The translations under genes and the position numbers were made by a program. This document shows, in pieces, positions 33,874-46,509 of a DNA stretch of 64,000 bases. The stretch is from Maratus speciosus (taxonomy: Eukaryota; Arthropoda; Arachnida; Araneae; Salticidae). How positions within the stretch are numbered: the stretch's first letter is position 1; each line of letters opens with the position of its first letter. The stretch covers positions 157,538,761 through 157,602,760 of the forward strand of contig OZ010799.1 of the NCBI GenBank assembly GCA_963932465.1, read 5' to 3'. The notes beneath the pieces were generated by a model that was not told the origin of the DNA, did not search any database, and saw nothing but the letters and a program-made list of their open reading frames with translations.

Positions 33874-36753
33874 AAACATTTCTTGCAACATTTCTGCCCA
33901 AGAAAATAATCATAATAATCTTTATCGTAATAAAAAATAATAATCATTCTGTTTAATGGCCCTCACCAAAATTTCCGTCAACATTTCATATTTGCCTCTA
34001 GATATTAATACAAAATGTTTTAAAGAAATTTTTCTGTAGCAATCTCTATATATTTCCATATTAAATTTTTCAAGATTTGACTCTAAATAACTTGAATGTT
34101 TCATTAGAAAAACTCTTAAATTTTGAATTAGTTGCTTTTAAATTAATTATTGAAGTCGTGACAAATTTTTATATTGCATAAATGATTCCTATTTCTTGAA
34201 GGCGAGCTAGAAGGTGCTGCCAGTCTAACCTATTGAATGCAGTGAAAGAACTTTAAGTTTATAATTTACAACCAATTATGCTTGTCTTTTATCAGAAATT
34301 TACCAAAAAATACTGGGCAGAGGATTTATTTTTACTTACTACAGTCTCATTTATTTTGTTGAAAAAATAACAATATCTATTTTTATTTATTTATTTTTTT
34401 TAAATACAGGACCTTTAAAAGCTGCCATGAATTTTATTTATATCAGTCTCATTCTCTAAAATCCTAATTTTGAAACTTGATGTAACAAACTATTTATAAT
34501 AGGGGAGACTATGGATGGTAGACCATACGTGAGGCTTGGCCCACACATCAGTTTCATATTTAAAAGAATTTCAGAGTTTTATCAATAGGTGTCAACCAAA
34601 GCTACTGGAATGCTCAAACAACAGTCTCTGTTTCATACAGATAATCGAAATAAGTGTGGAAAAAATCAGTTGTTAGGTGTTTTCAACCTAAAAGTTGTGT
34701 TTTTTAGAAATATTTTGTAAGCTTTTTTCAGATAAAATATATCATAGAAATTTAAGTAAGTAGGTTTTAAGTAATGCAGAATTATCAAGCTTTCATTCCA
34801 GGCATAAAGATTATAAAGTAAGTTAGGCGTAACATAACAATGTGCTATTCTTTAGAAAAGGGCTATGTGGTGAGACTTGACCCAGTCAATGTGAGGGAGG
34901 GTTGACCAGATGTTCAAGGCTCCCTTAGCAAATTCACGATGGGGAACGACAATTCTCGTTTTCATTCAAAAAACATCATTGACTAAGGGTGTGGCTTCTA
35001 CTTTACAGAAAATGCATTTATATCATGTTGTCCATATTTTTTTTTTTTTTTTAGATTGTAAGACATTTTATATTAAATTGGTGCTTTGAAAGATACTTAC
35101 CGATATATAAACTTGGGAAACCTATCTAGGACAGCGATTTACAAAAGACTTTCAGAATAGGGAGGAGCTTCTGCTGTTTTAAAATTCAGATTTGATAAAA
35201 ATTGCTCGTCGGCAATTAGTCCAGGGGAAATGTACATTTTACCTTGCAAAAAATCGGGTAGACAATTTTTTTTTCTGACTTGTTTATAGTGATGCCAACA
35301 TGGAAAACCAAGTTTTCCAACAAAATTTCTTAAGGCTAAATTTTCTGTGGCCAAAAAACAACAAAATTTTGGGACTTTTTTTTTTATTTTTTTAAATATC
35401 TCGATACCTGTTGCCGTAGCATGATTTTTGTCAATTACAATATTAAAGAAGACAAAATTCTCTACAACTTTCATATTTACAACTTTTTTATACACTCAAC
35501 AGCAAGCGCAATACGCCGTTTCAAAAATAAGACAATTTTTTCAATTTTCTTAAAAACCGTGAAAACGTAGTTTCCCCCGGTTATTCATATGTTTCCCACG
35601 GATTTAATCACGTATGTCAACTTCTAAAAATTGGTAGCAGTAAATTAAATATTATTTGCACACCCACGTCTTTATTTTCATCACAACATACATTTTATAT
35701 TCAATAAAATTATATAATTTTAAAAATAGGATAGCGTGTAGATGAATAAAACAATTTTCGTATCGACAGTAATTTTAAGTGTGTATAATGTTAATTTCAA
35801 AGCATTGTTTAAAAGAATACTTTAGTATTTAATAACTTATTGGTACTATAGTTACAATTAAGAAAGAATTTTTGTTTAATTTTAATAATTTTGTAATTGT
35901 AATAATTTTTATAATGCATGCATATTTTTCCAGGAAACAATGGAATCGATATGAAAATTTGCAAAAAACATACTTTATTCCACATATTACACACTTAACA
36001 TACAATGGTATATTTTATTTACCAATTATTGATAACATGTATTTTAATGCTTTATTTTTTAAAGATAGTAAACATTGGATTATACTTCCATATAAAATGG
36101 GGGAGGGGAGGCACTCAGAAAATAAATATATTTTATGTAAGAAATGCTTTTACCTTATAAAATAGCTACAATAAAAATGACAACAGGTTATTTCACTAAC
36201 TGATGTTATATACTTATCTCCTGTAAAATTTAAAAATTTTGTCAATAACATATTTGAGATCATTATAAAAATATTTAAAAGATTAGTTTTAATAAATACT
36301 GCCAGTTTTTTCCTACTTATATCAATAAATAGAACAAGAGATTATATCACTTTAGCATGCAAAAATATATAAAACTTTAAGATTATCTATTAATTGCTTT
36401 AAAGCTTAAACAGAAAAACTTACTTCGATTGTTGAAAAATACACTTTGTGGAATATTCTAATTTTCTGTATTATGCACTTGTTTGAAACTTTGTCTGTTT
36501 AATGATCTCAGTGATAGCATTTATCAAATTAAATACCAGTTTACTTATGCAATGCCATTATTCAATTATGCTATTATGCAATTATGTTATTGCAAACCAT
36601 ATAAACATTTTTATTTTGGCATTGATCCACTGTCGCATTCAACTCCACTTTTCCTACACAATAATAAAATAAGGTACGCAATATGACTTAATAAGCTAAA
36701 TGAAAAAATATATTTTAATAATAATCAAACGACAAAAAAATCTTTATTTAGCG

Positions 36754-36816
36754 CCCCTTCTCCTTCCACTCTGGCGCCCGGGGCACATGCTCCCTCTGTC
36801 CCCTCTAGTTTCGGCC

Positions 36817-36819
<3 letters not shown>
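36754..36819. mobile_element. hAT-like element end fragment
   Basis: CGCCCCTTCTCCTTCC, then CTCTGGCGCCCGGGGC, ending CTAGTTTCGGCCCTG. The same end type is at 49729 (inverted) and 50428. The partner end of this copy is not visible nearby. Confidence 0.45.

Positions 36820-36849
<30 letters not shown>
36820..36849. repeat. (TA)n microsatellite
   Basis: About 14 TA units directly after the hAT-like end. Confidence 0.9.
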
Positions 36850-36854
<5 letters not shown>

Positions 36855-38119
36855 TTGGATAAAAAAATCTCGCAGCCGGAAAACTGACCAAAAATAGAAA
36901 ATAATAAAAACTGTAATCAAAATAGAAAAAGTAAACACTAATACGGTTGGAATTCAACGTCAGCATTTCTAAGCCCCTCAAAACATTTAAAACTATTAAA
37001 TTGCAAACGAGAAATGTAAAAGGAACGCTTCCATAGATTTAACCTTAGCATTCCAGTTTCTTCGCGTGAGTAGTGAAGTCTCACGCGAAAACATTTGCAT
37101 GCTCATGTTAAACCTACAAAAGTGTTCTTCTCAGAATTCTTGCGTGAATTTTAATATTTATTTATTTTTTCATATAATACTGAGGTCGATATCTAACGAT
37201 GTCTTTGTATGGCTAATTTAGTCTCATAATTCATATAACTATGACATTAAACGCCTCAATACTACAACTATCATAAAATTTTTGAAAATAAAATCTTCAT
37301 ATACGGAATCCGGAAAAAGTCCTTAAAGAAAAAATTATATATTTTTAAGAGAAAGAATATGACCAGTTATACCTCCTAAGATGGAAACCTGTTTAAAGCG
37401 GAATATATTTCGGTTCGGTTTTCAAGGTTTTAATGAATACATATTTGAAAAATTTGATTACGTATTTAATGATTACTCTCTTAAAATTTTCAAAATCTGG
37501 CTATTACAGATTTATTAAAATAATTAACGAGGGGTGGGGCAAAATATGCATGAATTTTGCCCCCCCCCCCCCGAAAGGCTAGTTTTGGCCCTCAAACACA
37601 TAATTAACTGCTACCAATATATAGAAGTTGACATACATGATTAAATCCGTGGGAAACATATGAATAATCGGGGAAGAACTACGTTTTTCACGGTTTTTAA
37701 GAAAATTGAAAAAATTGTCTTACTTTTGAAATAGCGTACTGCGCTTGCTATTGGGTGTATAAAACAATTGTAAATATGAAAGTTGTAGAGAATTTTGTCC
37801 TCTTTAATATTGTAATTGACAAAAATTATGCTACTGTAACGGCTATTGAGATATTTAAAAAAAAAAATCGAAAAAAGTCCCAAAATTTTGTTGTTTTTCG
37901 GCCACAGAAAATTTAGCCTTAAGAAATTTTGTTGGAAAACTTGGTTTTTCCATGTTGGCATCATTATAAACGATTCAGAAAAAAAAAATCTTCTACCCGA
38001 TTTTTTGTAAGGTAACCCCCCTTTTTTTGTACATTTCCCCTGGACTAAGTGTGTTAATCAAGGGGTTTTGGAAATACTTTTATAATACAATTTGCATAAT
38101 GAAAGATTAATCTACCCTA

Positions 38120-41100
38120 TCTATATTATAAAGGAATTATAAAGGACAAACATATCTGTGAGTAACGCATACGTCATTCTGAGAATGGCAACACTCTGAA
38201 ATTTGAAAGGAAATTTCGGTTTTGCAATTTTCGCTACTGCAAATTTTTAAAATTCTAAACATCGCACAGTTTCAATTTCTACGCCGTATTATAGGGGAAA
38301 AAATGTACTTTTAAAAGCAATTTGTTTGAAAGCTCTATCTCAATTTATTTTTCAGATATTAATTTTTTTATAGTTTTTAGTACCAATTTTGTAATTGTGG
38401 CAACTGAAGTACACCATTTCTATTAAACGTAAAGGGAAAATAGTCATGGTTTATTTATTTTTATTGATTATATCCTTATTGATGCCATTTTCACCTTACA
38501 AATAAAAGAAACTTTTTTTATAATTTTTGAACAGAAAATGACGTCAGCCATTAAAAAAAAAAAACACGCATTCTTCTTCATAAATCAGTTACATTTCAAT
38601 ATTTTTACATTACGCTGATACTGAGTTTGAGACGCTACTCAAAATGATTCAGTGAGTAAAAATGATGTCATATTTAAAACAAAACGATCATTTTCTTTGA
38701 TAAAACTAAATATTTGATCAATACTAAATGGCCAATACTATGACAACTAAAGACAAGTTTCTGAATTTTTTATTCGCGGGTACTGAGATTAGAACTTAAA
38801 GTTTGTGAGAATGTTCAGATGCAAAGTTGTATTGGACAAACGTGACTTTAACTTCGGAAATCCATTCATTTTATAATCTATTGTGCGTTAAAATACTTTT
38901 AAATTGTGAATTTGAGTGGTGCGTATGTAAATTTTGAGAATGTGAAAATAGCGCACAGTTTATATTTTATGGGGGAAATTTTATGATGTCACAAAGCAAA
39001 ATCCTTTTTACTGATTTTTTATCCCGTGAAAACAAACGTAAGAGCCTCAATCGATAACTTCATCATAATTATTCATTTTAATTACGTATTCTAATACAGT
39101 TTAATTTTTTAATAATTTAAGCAGTTGAAGTTTGTGGAAATAACATTTTGGTAATTTTAGGTTAAAAATATTATATGTTTTAGGATCTAGACAACCAATG
39201 TAAGATGAATTTTTTATTGTAATTATTTTTGTAGGTTTATCATGAATTTGATATAACAGTTTCTTTCTAAACATTTTAATTCGTCGAATTTCGACGGGTT
39301 CCAACTCGTATATATAAAATCCTAATGAAACGAATTTATGAAACGAATATATGAAACGCCTGAAATGTATCGATTCTTTGAATCGACTGATTAAACAACT
39401 GACTTTGTTTCACGGCGATTTCTCCTAAAATATGGAATACTTTGCGATGAAATTAACACCAAAAATCCGTATTGATCCACAGATCTCAAAACTGGTATTA
39501 GAATTTTTAAATTCGAATTAGTTTTCGAAATATTAATTTTTTTCTAACTGTAAATACATTTTTTCTAATGATGGCAACTCAAATTTTAATCATAACAGAA
39601 TTTTTTTTTTCATAATTCAGAAAAGGTTACTATTTTAAATTAATTTGGCGACAGTTTGGCATCCTTTAAATCTATGCTAAGAACAATGCTTTTTTTGTAT
39701 TTCGTTATCATTTTATTAAATACAAAACTTTCATTTAAAAATGAAACATTTAAATTGATGGCTTTCACTTCTTTTTTTTAAAAAACCAAAACGAAAAGAA
39801 AAATATTAGGCACAGATGTCATATACGCACCGGGGTACCTAATTGGCGCACAAATGGCATTATTTTGATAGACATGGTAACCCGGCTATTGTTGTTTATT
39901 TAATAATAAATGTATATTTACTTTTATTTCTTTTTAAATTTATATAAATTATTTTGTTCTATAGTAATTAATAATTTTTTTTTTGCTATTTCCTTTTGGA
40001 AATAATAGAAAATAATTAAAAAATACGGTACAATGTAGTAGTTATTCCGTCACCCAATTTCGCAAATTATATAAATCGCCAAACCACTCGCCAAATTGTA
40101 CAGATTGACAAAATTTTTATTTTAAATAACGAAAGAACAAATAAATTAGTATAACATTAATAAATATAAAAATAAAACGTCGAAATAAAAATCACTTGAT
40201 GACGTAAACACGTGTAACTTGCTAAAAGTCAAGTGAATGTGACATTTACCATCAACCATTATTGACATTTAATCTTATAGTTCGCGATAGATTTTTTGTC
40301 GACGGGATAACTAAGTAGTACCAAAAATACATATGTAACTGGTATTCGAAAACGAGGTTTTCGTCAAATTTTCGTAAAAAAAAAAAAAAAAAAAATCATG
40401 CCAAACATGCGGTGCGTATATGACATCTGGCGAAATATTAAATTATGTAGCAAACCATGACATTTAACTTCAAATTCAAATCAATGTTTTAATTTACCAC
40501 TCGAACAATAAAAAAAAAATGCTAACTGGCGCCAATTAAAAAAAAAGTTATTGGCGAGATTTGCACCCGGCTTTTTTTCTTTCGGCACAGATGTCACATA
40601 CGGCCCCGTATTGGCGCGATTTTTTTCTGACGCCAATGTCATATACGCAACGGGTATTTAACTGGCACCAAAGTATCGTTATTTTGCTTGATATGGTAAG
40701 CCGGATGTTGTTGTTTATGCTGTTAATGCGTTCCCCAAATTGGCGTTGGAAAAAAATCGCGCCAATATGGGGTGTATATGACATTTGTTCCAAACCTTCA
40801 TATGAAAGGCGAAGGGATCAGATCGTATTTGTTTATGGCATTTGATGACTTGAACTATTATAATATAGATGAAATGATGGGGATAGAATAATATTTGGCG
40901 ACTTATCACCTGTCCCTGGATAACATTAAAGTATCAAAATGGCACCTAGAGTATAAAAAGGAAAGTGTTCAGCCCGGAACTGTTGATGATAGTCACATGG
41001 TTTAGGCTGTTGTTATAGAGATTGTTTTAAAATATCGGTTGACAAAGACTCTGAATACTTAATTCGTTTTATTTTAGCTTCTTTTCAAATGTTTAACTGA

Positions 41101-41335
41101 TCCTCTTTAATCAAAAACGAAAACAACCACTGGATGTCTTAACAGCAACTGATTCTCCGTTAAATTTTTGAAAACAAAGGGAATTGAATGGAAACCCGTT
41201 TACAGGGAGATCTGCACACCTTTTTCAGTATAATTTAATCTTCTCTAATATTTTTAAAACCCATTAGATTTTTAGATTCTGCGGTGTCTCAACGGGGGTT
41301 GGCGAGCGTAGCTTGCAAGGGGCAGAGCCCCCTAG
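38120..41335 (+). mobile_element. Helitron-like non-autonomous element
   Basis: The left end is A followed by TCTATATTATAAAGG, the common Helitron 5' form. The right end is a GGGGC-AGA-GCCCC hairpin immediately followed by CTAG and then T, the expected CTRR-T 3' form, preceded by GGCGAGCGTAGCTTGC. No RepHel (Rep/helicase) coding sequence is present in the 3,216 bp, so it is non-autonomous. An internal TCGTATATATAAAATCC at 39306 looks like a second 5' end, so two related elements may be nested or fused. Several GTCATATACGC and TTGGCGC phrases are repeated in both orientations at 39800-40860. Confidence 0.65.
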
Positions 41336-41760
41336 TAATTATATATATAAATGAATGTAAATTTATTATGCAAAGGTACAGTAAAATGGAGTGATTGAAA
41401 AGAAAACGTTTAAAATTGATTAAAGAAAGCTATGAAAAATTGCTATAGTATCGACTGCATGAAACAAATTAATGAAATATAAATGTGAAAGTTGATAGGC
41501 ACTTTTTTCCATTTAAATGTTACTTGCAATAGGTAAACAGAAACAGTGGAAAAGGGTAGAAAGTACGAAAGCAGAAGTCTTAACCGTTTCAGGGTCAGCG
41601 GTATGTTTATGAAACCGCTAAATTTTAATTTCCAAGCGCCACAATGCTCCAGAATTTTGCTAAAATCTTTTCCATTTAATATGTATGTGAAATATAGCCT
41701 TTTTCATATTTCAAAATAAATTTGTTCGGATATTCCAGTGCAAGTCATTTATTTCAACAT

Positions 41761-41901
41761 TTTAGTACTGAAAGTACTTTGCCTCTGAAAAGGTTAAAAG
41801 ATGTTAATGATAAGTTAAGTACTCATGCGGCTGCAAAAGAACATAGCATTGATAGAAAAACTTTAGTAAGGTATGTAGACAAATTGCAACATGATGAATA
41901 G
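41761..41901 (+). pseudogene. Pogo/Tigger-type helix-turn-helix remnant
   Basis: An open frame of 46 codons ends at TAG 41899-41901 and reads LKRLKDVNDKLSTHAAAKEH followed by SIDRKTLVRYVDKLQHDE. The pattern (short helix, AAKEx.ID, TLxRYVxK) is that of the psq-type DNA-binding domain at the N-terminus of pogo/Tigger/Jerky-like transposases. No DDE catalytic region follows before the element end at 42509, so the gene is truncated. It supports the pogo-like nature of the surrounding TIR element. Confidence 0.6.
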
Positions 41902-42695
41902 AGTGAGATGAAGCCAAACTATGTGACAATTAGAGTTGTCAGGTCGAATGTCACAAAAAGCAGGACAAGAAGACAAAAAAAAGCGAGACAGTGGCTACTA
42001 AATCCGGGCATTATACTGCATGAAACCCTATGAAAATGGAGCCTGTCTCTAGCGGAATACTGTCTTAAATGTTAAAATTTCATTTTCCCTGCTGTGCATT
42101 TATACCTGCTCAGACAAAATCCTGTTTAAAGAAAAAATTTTCTCCTCTGACATGCGATTGTGCCTATACAGGTTTGTTTAAGCATAATATTTTCAAAAAT
42201 ATTTTTTTATAATAATTAAAGCATGTAGCATAAAGTTAGTTTGCTTTTTTTTAAACTGATTTTATTTCTCTTCACAAATATTTCAACATAAACCAAAGTG
42301 GGTCAACTCTGCCATATGACGCGTTATTTTCTCATGATTAAAATCAATAATTTATCAAATATCTTATATATTACACTTATGTAGCAATTTTATTTTGATA
42401 ACTGATTGTATAACGTATAAAATGATACAAACAACTTTATTCTACGTTCAATATTTAAAAAATAAAAAATCATTTTGTAAAAAGTGGGTCAACCCTCCCT
42501 AGTCTCCCCTATATATTTTTTATTACTTGAATTTTATTTTACTTTTTTCTTCATTTTTTAAATATTAAACCATGGATATCAATATAATTTATTTTATAGT
42601 TCTTATATGAATATTTTCCTTTCTTTCCGTTTTATTTATTTATTTATTTTACGAAAAAGAATGGCGGACTTTTCCTTCTGACTCACACACCTATA

Positions 42696-43230
42696 CAGGG
42701 TGTTCCGTTAAAGGGGTCCAATATTAATAGGGGTAACAGAGGAGATCACATGGAGCATAAATCAGTATATAAAGCCTGGTCGGATCTCAATAGTTTTCAA
42801 GTTACAGCAAATAGAATGAAAATTCGGAAAATTGTGAAAGAACCCTCATTGCTAAACTATCGATAATGCTACATAAAAACGAAGCACATATTTAGAAAGA
42901 GCAGAAAAAAACCTACAAAATGACATCAATTGTATTAAAATAGCAATATTTATTGACGAGTTACAAGCCCTGAAACAGTGAAAAAAGTACGAAATCCAAT
43001 ATACATCAAAATAGTTAATCGTTAATTCCAAAAAGACAACTCTAGCTACAACAAGGAAAATGTAGTAAAATTTGGTCCATTCCGAAAACTTTCGAAAAAG
43101 ATTACAATGAACCATATCGGTTTAATTGTGTGAGAGAAATTAATCAGTTTCTTAGTTACAACTCCACTTTCTTTGACACTAGCAAAGGTTAAACTCCGCC
43201 CATCACGATTGGAAACACCGCCTTTTTAAT
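42696..43230. repeat. Left TIR of the DD41D element
   Basis: Reverse complement of 45139-45672. Shared blocks include GGACCAAATTTTA, TTGGAATTAACGATTAACTA and GCATTATCGATAGTTTAGCA. Confidence 0.88.
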
Positions 43231-43779
43231 TACTCTCAACTATACATTTTCGATCATGCTTCTTCTGAGATGCAACATTTTTAATTATTCAAGAGTTGAA
43301 TGAACCAAAATAACTTTACAATAATAGTCTACATTTTAAAGTGGTCTTTTATTGATATAAAGCTTAAGTTAAATTCTTTAAAATTAAACTGGTGGTGAAA
43401 ATTCGGAAATAATTAAAAATATTGCGATTTGTAACTATGCAAGAAGTTTCAGTACATGTTTTACATGGACAATTATTGTATGTATATGTGCATCATAATT
43501 TATGATAGGAAATAATAATAACAAATAGCATAATAATTTTATTAATTATAAATTTAAAAAAGACACTAAATTTTAAATTAATTCATACAAACTTTGTAAT
43601 TTACAATTTGAGTACACTACAGTCTGTGACTTACAAAATACTGTGCCAAAAAGTGTTGAAAATAAAAGTTGAATGACAAATAAAGAATTACATTCCACGT
43701 ACTTTATGACATATGTGAAGCATAGTCTTCTGGCCTGCGCTGCACAGTACAATGTCGGAAGGCAGACGAACGGACAATA

Positions 43780-44853
43780 TTATAATAGGTGTTCGAAGTT
43801 GCGCCCATTAACAGAATCGCACAGCCGACAGCGACGTCGTAAAGATTGGCGAACACGCCGAAAAACTCCGACGGAGTTGGGAATGTCTCCTGCAGCGACA
43901 ACGATTCGCGCTAGTAAATCCTCCGGTGTATCCACAGGCGTTTCATACACCAGCGATTTAAGGTGTCCCCAAACAAAAAAGTCTAACGGATTGAGGTCTG
44001 GAGAGTGTGCAGGCCAAGCAACAGGTCCACTGCGTCCAATCCATTTCCCAGGATATGTTGAATTGAGGTGATTGCGAACACCTATGAAAAAATGTGCCGG
44101 TGCGCCATCGTGCATAAACCACATATTGTGGCGCAATGTTGCTGGCACATTTTGCAGTAACTGCGGTAAGATATCCCGTAGGAAAACCAAGTACGTACTG
44201 CCATTGAGTACATCTGGGAGTAAATATGGTCCTATGAGATAATCGCCGAGGACACCTGCCCATATGTTCACACTGAACGTTTGTTGTGCGTTCGACGGGA
44301 AAACAGTGTGCGGATTTGTATATGACCATGTGTGCATATTGTGCGTGTTTACCACGCCCTCTCTCGTAAATGTTGCTTCATCAGTAAATAAAATATTTTC
44401 CAGAAATTGTGGATTATTTTCTGTTACATTAAGCAACCAGCGTACGAATTCTGTCCGCTGAGCACAATCTGTTACTGATAACAGTTGTACCCGCTCCACA
44501 TGAAAGGGGTGCATGTTTTCTGCACGCAGAACACGCCACACACTTTGGTGAGAAACACCGACTTCAGACGCAGCAGCTCGTGTACTCGTGGAGGGGTTAT
44601 CTTTAAAAATATTCAGTACATCTTCCATTGCAGGTGTTCGTACATGTCGAGGTTTCCCTGCATCAATGCTTGCTGTATTAAACGATCCAGTCTCCCGTAA
44701 TCGTCTATCGATTTTTATGAAGAGTTTCGAACTTGGGCAACGTCTCCTAGGAAATTGCTCACGGTACATGCGCTGTGCTAGATATGCATTTCCATGAGCT
44801 TGCCCGTACATCAGATGCATGTCCGCATATTCTTCGTTAGAGTATTCCGGCAT
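43780..44853 (-). CDS. DD41D mariner/Tc1-superfamily transposase, 357 aa, intact
   Basis: Cut-and-paste transposase acting in the nucleus on the element's inverted ends. Residues about 1-125 form the bipartite paired-like DNA-binding region. It has two predicted helix-turn-helix units: one around YLAQRMYREQFP to IDRRLRETGSF, the second around STRAAASEVGVSHQSVWRVL. The catalytic core has D158 in ILFTDEATF, D249 in WFMHDGAPAHF and D291 in SPDLNPLDFF. There are 41 residues between the second and third acids, a DD41D triad. The linker has W-rich signatures (VNIWAG, VWGHLKSLVY). The frame has no stop or shift. ATG at 44853 gives the usual length of 340-360 aa and starts inside the element. It is the only complete protein-coding gene I can support here, and it may still be functional. 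Close relatives in the genome would decide this. Confidence 0.95.
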   Translation of the reverse strand: MPEYSNEEYADMHLMYGQAHGNAYLAQRMYREQFPRRRCPSSKLFIKIDRRLRETGSFNTASIDAGKPRHVRTPAMEDVLNIFKDNPSTSTRAAASEVGVSHQSVWRVLRAENMHPFHVERVQLLSVTDCAQRTEFVRWLLNVTENNPQFLENILFTDEATFTREGVVNTHNMHTWSYTNPHTVFPSNAQQTFSVNIWAGVLGDYLIGPYLLPDVLNGSTYLVFLRDILPQLLQNVPATLRHNMWFMHDGAPAHFFIGVRNHLNSTYPGKWIGRSGPVAWPAHSPDLNPLDFFVWGHLKSLVYETPVDTPEDLLARIVVAAGDIPNSVGVFRRVRQSLRRRCRLCDSVNGRNFEHLL

Positions 44854-45138
44854 AATTATTGTACATCAACTTACTACAATCCCACTTACAACAGCCTCCC
44901 TTTAACATAACGCCCACTGATGACTGCTGTTTTATTACACTTTTCTTCCTATACACATAGAAAATTTGCATAAAAAGTACTTCTTCTTCATCATCCTGAA
45001 AGTTCATGGAGGAAACGCAGCAGTCACGGAGTTTGCTTTAAGACAAGGCGAGAGCTGCACAATATGTCATTCACTTGACCAGCCTGAATAATGAAAGGGT
45101 ATTGATAGAGGTTGATCAGAAATGTATAATTGAAAGAT

Positions 45139-45672
45139 ATTAAAACGGGGTGTTTACAATCGTCATGGGCGGAGTTTCGCCCTTTCCGAGCGTGCAACAG
45201 TACAGAGTTGTAACTAGGGAACTGCTTGATTTCTCCCATACAATTAAACTGATATGGTTTATTGTCAGCTTCTTCGAAAGCTTTCGGAATGGACCAAATT
45301 TTATAACATTTTCCTTGATGTAGGTAGAGTTGTATTTTTGGAATTAACGATTAACTATTTTGCTAAATATTTGATTTTGTATTTTTTCACTGTTTCAGAG
45401 CTTGTAACTCGCCATTAATTCTCAATATTCTAAAACAACTTATGTCATTTCGTAGGATTTTTTCTGCTCTTTCTAAATATGTGCTTCGTTTTTATGTAGC
45501 ATTATCGATAGTTTAGCAATGAGGGTTTTTTTACAAATTTCCGATTTTTCATTCTATTTGCTGTAACTTTAAAATTATTGAGATCCGGCCAGGCATTATA
45601 TACTGATTTATGCTCCGTGTGATCTCCTCTATTACCCCTATTAATATTGGACCCCTTTAACGGAACACCCTG
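45139..45672. repeat. Right TIR of the DD41D element
   Basis: Inverted partner of 42696-43230, ending GGAACACCCTG next to TA. Confidence 0.88.
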
Positions 45673-45929
45673 TATATTCTTGATAATGGTAAAAAAATAT
45701 AAAGAAATGTTGTAGATCAGCTCAATTTATTTAATTGATAATTACATGCAAAATATTTTAGGTTAAAAATTTTAAATATAAAATTATTTTTTCCAAATAT
45801 TTTTGAGTGTTAAAGTTTATTTAATGATAAACGATTCAAATAATAATAAAATCAAAATCATATAACTTTTTAGCAAAATATGACATTATCGAAATGAATT
45901 ATCGCCAAAAATGGTACAGAAATCATTTT

Positions 45930-46016
45930 GCCGGGCGTTGGGCTCGAACCTACGTCGTCTACAAAAGTTCAGAGCTTTAAACTGGTGCTTTAGGCCACTC
46001 TGCTAACCAGAGATGC
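45930..46016 (-). tRNA. tRNA-Leu(TAA)-like sequence
   Basis: The minus strand contains AGCAGAGTGGCCTAAAGCAC with CCAG-TTTAAAG-CTCTG. This matches the D-loop/anticodon layout of class II tRNA-Leu, with loop TTTAAAG giving anticodon TAA. A longer variable region (CTTTTGTAGACGACGT) and a T-arm with GGTTCGAGCCC follow, then CGCCCGGC. Several stem positions are mismatched and the acceptor is imperfect, so it may be a pseudogene. Confidence 0.5.
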
Positions 46017-46509
46017 TCAACCTTTCCTCTAAATGGAAGATCTAGTAAATTTAACTTCACGCATGCGCAAATGCGTGAATTTTTTAGTCTGATCTTACAC
46101 AATCAGGTTTACGCTTTAATATATATGATGATACCTCTAGATTTCTACAGAAATTGTTTTGTAGGCATTTTCTCAAATGTTGAAATTTCACGTCAGACTA
46201 CTCCATGACATGCTGTTCGACACAAATTACACAAAAGGCGGGTGTTCAGAATATTTTGTTCACTTTAGTCAGGATAATGAACTTTATCAGATAATCATAT
46301 CAATATAATCATATATCTGAATATCAACAGATGGGTAAAACCAATTTTCTTTGTGCTTTTCAAGATTTTTTTTTCGTCTTTTTTTAGGATCTATGTTTTA
46401 CTAAATAACAATAATATTGTTTAAATATATATTTAAATTGCACAAAATTAGCATTCGCACAGAAAAAAATTAATTTTATACTTTCAAAGTCATATCTAGC
46501 GTGAAAAAT

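Larger units (their letters stand above)
35218..38047. mobile_element. Element or pair with ~430-bp inverted arms
   Basis: Left arm about 35218-35645 and right arm about 37605-38047 are reverse complements. Matched phrases include TAGTCCAGGGGAAATGTAC, CCAACATGGAAAACCAAG and CCGTGGGAAACATATGAATA. The 1.95-kb centre is AT-rich and holds no transposase frame. It does hold a hAT-like end and a (TA)n tract. No clear target duplication was seen. Frames of 118 and 107 codons in the two arms are the same sequence read twice and have no recognised domain. Confidence 0.65.
34502..42509. mobile_element. 8-kb pogo-like composite element (TA-flanked)
   Basis: The left end GGGGAGACTATGGATGGTAG and the right end (reverse complement GGGGAGACTAGGGAGGGTTG) match at 17 of 20 positions, and both lie next to TA (34500-34501, 42510-42511). 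A pogo-type HTH remnant lies near the right end at 41761-41901. The 8,008-bp span has been enlarged by nested insertions: an inverted-repeat pair at 35218-38047 and a Helitron-like element at 38120-41335. The ends could instead belong to two different copies, but the matched TIR and TA at both sides favour one element. Confidence 0.6.
42696..45672 (-). mobile_element. Mariner-superfamily DD41D transposon with ~535-bp TIRs
   Basis: The element is flanked by TA (42694-42695 and 45673-45674) and begins and ends with CAGGGTGTTCCGTTAAAGGG in inverted orientation. Similarity of the two ends runs inward for about 535 bp (42696-43230 against 45139-45672), with scattered substitutions and small indels. 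One uninterrupted transposase ORF lies between them on the minus strand. The total is 2,977 bp. Long TIRs are unusual for classic mariners, whose TIRs are about 30 bp. DD41D elements (rosa/visitor-type) are the closest named group I can offer. Confidence 0.92.

Noticed and set aside
35139..37964. 118- and 107-codon frames as a duplicated gene
   Set aside because: They are the two arms of one inverted repeat, AT-rich, with no domain or conserved start.
43673..44797. Overlapping frames of 65-132 codons on both strands within the DD41D element
   Set aside because: All are shadows of the 357-aa transposase in other frames.
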